Assembly (NCBI GenBank): GCA_016718605.1
Contig: JADKCY010000003.1
Span: 434,001-498,000, forward strand
Direction: 5' to 3'
Length of the DNA: 64,000 nt
Source: Lysobacterales bacterium
Lineage (GTDB): Bacteria > Pseudomonadota > Gammaproteobacteria > Xanthomonadales > Xanthomonadaceae
The notes beneath the pieces were generated by a model. The model saw only the letters and a program-made list of their open reading frames with translations. It was not told the origin of the DNA and did not search any database. The position numbers were made by a program, and so were the translations under genes. This document shows, piece after piece, positions 61,707-64,000 of this stretch; the first letter of the stretch is position 1; every line of letters begins with the position of its first letter.

Positions 61707-63146
61707 TTAACGCAGCAGACTCAGGACGTTCTGCGGGACCTGGTTGGCCTGGGCCAACATCGCTGTACCGGCCTGTTGCAGGATCTGTGCGCGGGTCAGA
61801 TTGGCGGTTTCCGCCGCAAAGTCCGCGTCCTGAATCCGGCTACGTGCGGAAGTCACGTTCTCGCTGTTGATGGCGAGGTTCGAGACTACGTTGGAGAACC
61901 GGTTCTGCAAGGCACCGAGATTGGCGCGACTGGAGTTGATCGTGGCCAGTGCCGAGTCAATCGTGCCCAAGGCCAGTTCCGCGCCCGATGCCGTGGAAAC
62001 ATCGACCGCCGACACACCGGCCCCGAAGGTCGCCGTTGCTGCGGTGTAGCCCGCCGCCAAGCCAGTCGTCGCCAAACTCGCGCCACCCAGCGTGATTCCC
62101 GCCGATGACGTTGAGGTGAGACGAATGCCACCAAACGTCGTCGCTGCCGTCAAACCAGTCTCCGCTGCCGCCGTACCGGTTGCCGCAATGGTGACATTTC
62201 GACCATCGGCAGCGGTCAACGAAACGGCGCCGGTCGCTGTGCTGAAGGTCGCCGTCACACCTGTCTGATTGGAAACCGCATTGATCGCCGCTGCGGTGTT
62301 GCTGCCCATTTCAATGGCATTCGCACCCGCGTCGATCGCACCGACGTTGACACCGTTGATGCTGATCGAATCAGCGACGCCGTTCACCGCGCCGAAGGTA
62401 CCCGCAGCACCCGTCACCGTGGTGGCCGTCGCCACCGCAGACACGCCAGTCTGACCCGATACCGAGTTGAATGCCGCCGCCTTGGCAATCGCACTGCTGG
62501 TGGCCAAGGTGCTGGACACACCATCCGAATTGGTCGGCCCGATGCCGTAACCATTCACCGTCACGCCGCCGGCCGTAATGGCACCAGTGATCACCGTGGC
62601 GGTCAGGCTGGTTGCGTAGGACGACGTGGTACCCACGCCCAGCGCATCCGCACGCGCACTGGCAATCGAGGAGATATCAATCGTCTCGCCCTGATTCGCA
62701 CCGACCTGGAAGGTCTGCGAGGTGAAGGTGCCGTCCAGCAGCTTGACGCCGTTGAACGAGGTCTGTGTTGCCACCGTATTGATCTGCTGCACCAGTTGCT
62801 CCACTTCGCCCTGCAGCGATGCACGGTCGGAAGCACTGTTGGTGGCGTTGGCAGCCTGCACGGCCAGCTCACGCATACGTTGCAATGCGCTGGACACCGA
62901 GTCCAAGGCGCCTTCCGCCGTCTGCGCCAGCGAGATGCCGTCATTGGCATTGCGCGAGGCCTGATTCAAACCGCGAATCTGCGAGGTCATGCGGTCGGCA
63001 ATCGCCATGCCCGCCGCATCGTCTTTCGCACTGTTGATGCGCAGGCCCGATGACAGGCGCTGCAGGGAGGTTGCCAACGACGAGCCGGAGGTCGTCAGGT
63101 TGCGCTGGGCATTCAGCGAAGCGACATTGGTGTTGATAACTTGCAT
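61707..63146 (-). CDS. fliC: Flagellin
   Basis: 479 aa. The conserved N-terminal D0/D1 (MQVINTNVASLNAQRNLTTS, LSSGLRINSAKDDAAGMAIA) and C-terminal D1/D0 (ARSRIQDADFAAETANLTRA, MLAQANQVPQNVLSLLR) frame a Ala/Thr/Gly-rich variable D2/D3 region. The arginine in the N-terminal D1 stretch RMRELAVQAAN matches the TLR5-recognised type. GAGGAGA precedes the ATG. A sigma-28 promoter lies about 100 bases upstream and a strong stem-loop follows the stop. Only one flagellin gene is in the window. Confidence 0.97.
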   Translation of the reverse strand: MQVINTNVASLNAQRNLTTSGSSLATSLQRLSSGLRINSAKDDAAGMAIADRMTSQIRGLNQASRNANDGISLAQTAEGALDSVSSALQRMRELAVQAANATNSASDRASLQGEVEQLVQQINTVATQTSFNGVKLLDGTFTSQTFQVGANQGETIDISSIASARADALGVGTTSSYATSLTATVITGAITAGGVTVNGYGIGPTNSDGVSSTLATSSAIAKAAAFNSVSGQTGVSAVATATTVTGAAGTFGAVNGVADSISINGVNVGAIDAGANAIEMGSNTAAAINAVSNQTGVTATFSTATGAVSLTAADGRNVTIAATGTAAAETGLTAATTFGGIRLTSTSSAGITLGGASLATTGLAAGYTAATATFGAGVSAVDVSTASGAELALGTIDSALATINSSRANLGALQNRFSNVVSNLAINSENVTSARSRIQDADFAAETANLTRAQILQQAGTAMLAQANQVPQNVLSLLR

Positions 63147-63248
63147 GATGACTCTCCTCGTGGGTCGTGTTGATCGTCAGTCGAAACTGGCGTGAATTGC
63201 AGCATTGGCCTTGAGGTTGTGAACCTGTGATTGCCGCTGCTGACCCAG

Positions 63249-63275
63249 TTATCGGTGTCCCACGGGAAATCTTTA
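63249..63275 (-). promoter_or_regulatory. Sigma-28 (FliA) promoter of fliC
   Basis: On the minus strand TAAAGATT (63268-63275), an 11-base spacer and ACCGATAA (63249-63256) match the FliA consensus TAAAGTTT-N11-GCCGATAA at 14 of 16 positions. The predicted leader is about 95 bases long. Confidence 0.92.
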
Positions 63276-63297
63276 GCGATGTCTGATGCGCCAGTGA

Positions 63298-63314
63298 GTC
63301 AGGATTTTCCTGAC
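63298..63314. promoter_or_regulatory. Palindrome upstream of the fliC promoter
   Basis: Perfect inverted repeat GTCAGGA-TTT-TCCTGAC, centred about 31 bases upstream of the sigma-28 -35 element. It could be an operator for flagellin control or a remnant terminator for the minus-strand gene ending at 63430. There is no U-tract. The rest of 63147-63429 holds only the fliC leader and promoter. Confidence 0.4.
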
Positions 63315-63429
63315 ACCCCAGCGGCGAGAAGTCCGTTCAACGCTGTCGCGCCCTGCGGCGCCAATGTGGATCGCCCAAGGAGTGATGTACCCACGGACGT
63401 TGGACGGTCAGGACGCCGCCGAACCGGCC

Positions 63430-63759
63430 TTACTCTTCGGCGAGCTCAGCCAGGAGTCCTTCCACTGTCGCCACGGCGCGTGCGCGGGACCGCCGCCGCG
63501 ATGCGTGTGCGACCTCGGCCACGCCCTGTATGACTGCTACGCGCTTCGCTTGGCGCGTGCCCGGCTCTGGACTCCCTGTTTCCGCACAACGCGAATCGCC
63601 GACCCGGAAGTAGTACGTCACGCCATCCCGCCCGAACCCATCAGCCGCTTGAGCGCGTTCGATCTCCATTGTCACCCGCGTCGTCAGACGATGGGTCAAA
63701 GCCTCGCCAATTTCCGCTTCGTGGACGACAGGCCGCGCGTTGGCCGAGGCGTCAGGCAT
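63430..63759 (-). CDS. Small hypothetical protein, possibly cassette-borne
   Basis: 109 aa, not recognised. The middle (GRDGVTYYFRVGDSRCAETG) looks like a small folded domain, flanked by an Ala/Arg-rich tail ending VEGLLAELAEE. The ATG lies 11 bases after the stop of a 29-codon ORF, and no clear ribosome site precedes it. It sits between the fliC promoter and an attC-like site, on the strand expected for a cassette gene. It may be a degraded or captured gene; coding is supported only by its composition. Confidence 0.4.
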   Translation of the reverse strand: MPDASANARPVVHEAEIGEALTHRLTTRVTMEIERAQAADGFGRDGVTYYFRVGDSRCAETGSPEPGTRQAKRVAVIQGVAEVAHASRRRSRARAVATVEGLLAELAEE

Positions 63760-63770
63760 CGCTCGCTTCG

Positions 63771-63860
63771 CTACTCCGTGTAGTCGGCAACCAAGTGCTC
63801 GAACGACGACATTTCGCGTTGAAGTCCGGCGGATGTCCCAGAGCTGATGACGAACACCAT
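63771..63860 (-). CDS. 29-codon ORF behind an attC-like site
   Basis: It encodes MVFVISSGTSAGLQREMSSF and nine more residues ending VADYTE. A good ribosome-binding stretch (TTGAGGAGGG) lies about 12 bases before the ATG, and codons upstream in frame (PAFEEGEYF) read protein-like until a TGA, which suggests the truncated tail of a larger protein. It lies immediately inside the attC-like site, where a cassette gene would begin. Too short to assign. Confidence 0.35.
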   Translation of the reverse strand: MVFVISSGTSAGLQREMSSFEHLVADYTE

Positions 63861-63897
63861 GAAGTACTCGCCCTCCTCAAATGCCGGGGCGGTTCAA

Positions 63898-63970
63898 CTT
63901 GTACGCTGGAGCTGAGCGGCAGCATCAATCGCGAAGCGATTGATCTGTCCGCTTGAGCGAGTAGTTAGCC
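63898..63970 (-). other. Integron attC-like recombination site
   Basis: Read on the minus strand: R'' box GGCTAAC (63964-63970), spacer, L'' CTCAAGCGGAC, a 12-bp central stem CAG-ATCAATCGC / GCGATTGAT-GCTG with a TTC loop and one extrahelical base, L' GCCGCTCAG, CTCCAGC spacer and a degenerate R' GTACAAG (63898-63904; consensus GTTRRRY). The 73-base length, the imperfect palindrome with bulges, and the conserved TAACTACTCGCTCAAGCGG start are those of chromosomal integron attC sites. A GTTGAAC fitting GTTRRRY lies 6 bases beyond. No integrase gene is in the window. Confidence 0.72.
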
Positions 63971-64000
63971 TGCGAATTGGGGAGCGTCACTCTGAACACG

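Noticed and set aside
63335..63405. Second possible attC site (GTCCAAC ... GTTGAAC on the minus strand)
   Set aside because: The two end boxes fit RYYYAAC and GTTRRRY and are 71 bases apart, but the interior lacks the L box pairing and central stem that define attC, so chance is more likely.
63669..63956. 95-codon plus-strand open frame over the attC-like region
   Set aside because: It crosses the attC palindrome and both minus-strand ORFs, with no ribosome site and no protein-like composition.

Overview
This 64 kb window reads as an ordinary, gene-dense chromosome segment of a flagellated gammaproteobacterium close to Xanthomonas/Lysobacter (Lysobacterales). The evidence is gene order. There is a lexA-imuA-imuB-dnaE2 mutagenesis cassette, a lon-hupB-tRNA-Val-tRNA-Asp block, a surE-pcm-yqaA-nlpD block with no rpoS after nlpD, and a flagellar cluster carrying the rpoN2-vemR-fleQ trio known from Xanthomonas. 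No phage, insertion sequence, CRISPR array or secretion island was seen. The species cannot be named from this.

Layout: 1-6.0 kb holds the 3' end of serA facing the SOS mutasome operon (lexA, imuA, imuB, dnaE2; minus strand) with a palindromic operator at the lexA start. 6.1-11.8 kb has ppnN, hutF, parE and upp. 11.9-21.7 kb is a protein quality-control block: ppiD, two tRNAs, hupB, lon, clpX, clpP, tig and five more tRNAs. 21.8-24.6 kb has a TlpA-like thioredoxin, yihY, coaE and a DUF423 protein. 24.9-29.6 kb is a four-gene Gld-type ABC transporter operon. 29.8-36.1 kb has an SRPBCC protein, a substrate-binding/OmpA chimera, a sulfurtransferase, nudL, a DUF1289 protein, an FKBP isomerase and folP. 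36.1-43.1 kb has ftsH, rlmE, yhbY, a Mth938-like gene, nlpD, a frame-disrupted yqaA, pcm, surE and an Smr gene. 43.2-47.1 kb has a lipoprotein endonuclease/exonuclease/phosphatase, a membrane protein and a two-component system with tandem palindromes in front of it.

From 47.2 to 63.1 kb all genes are flagellar and on the minus strand. In transcription order they are fliC, flaG, fliD, fliS, a FliT-like gene, a PilZ-like gene, an orphan NarL-type regulator, then rpoN, vemR, fleQ, then fliE, F, G, H, I, J, K. Two promoters are readable: a sigma-28 site before fliC and a sigma-54 site before fliE. They fit a hierarchy in which RpoN/FleQ drive the basal body and export genes and FliA drives flagellin.

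The last kilobase departs from this pattern. Upstream of fliC lie a small hypothetical gene, a 29-codon ORF and an imperfect palindrome with the architecture of an integron attC site, so a fragment of a gene-cassette array seems to abut the flagellin gene.

Most notable: the attC-like site, the lexA operator touching a probable leaderless start, the one-base disruption that fuses yqaA to nlpD, the tandem palindromes before the two-component system, and a terminator set only 26 bases before clpP.
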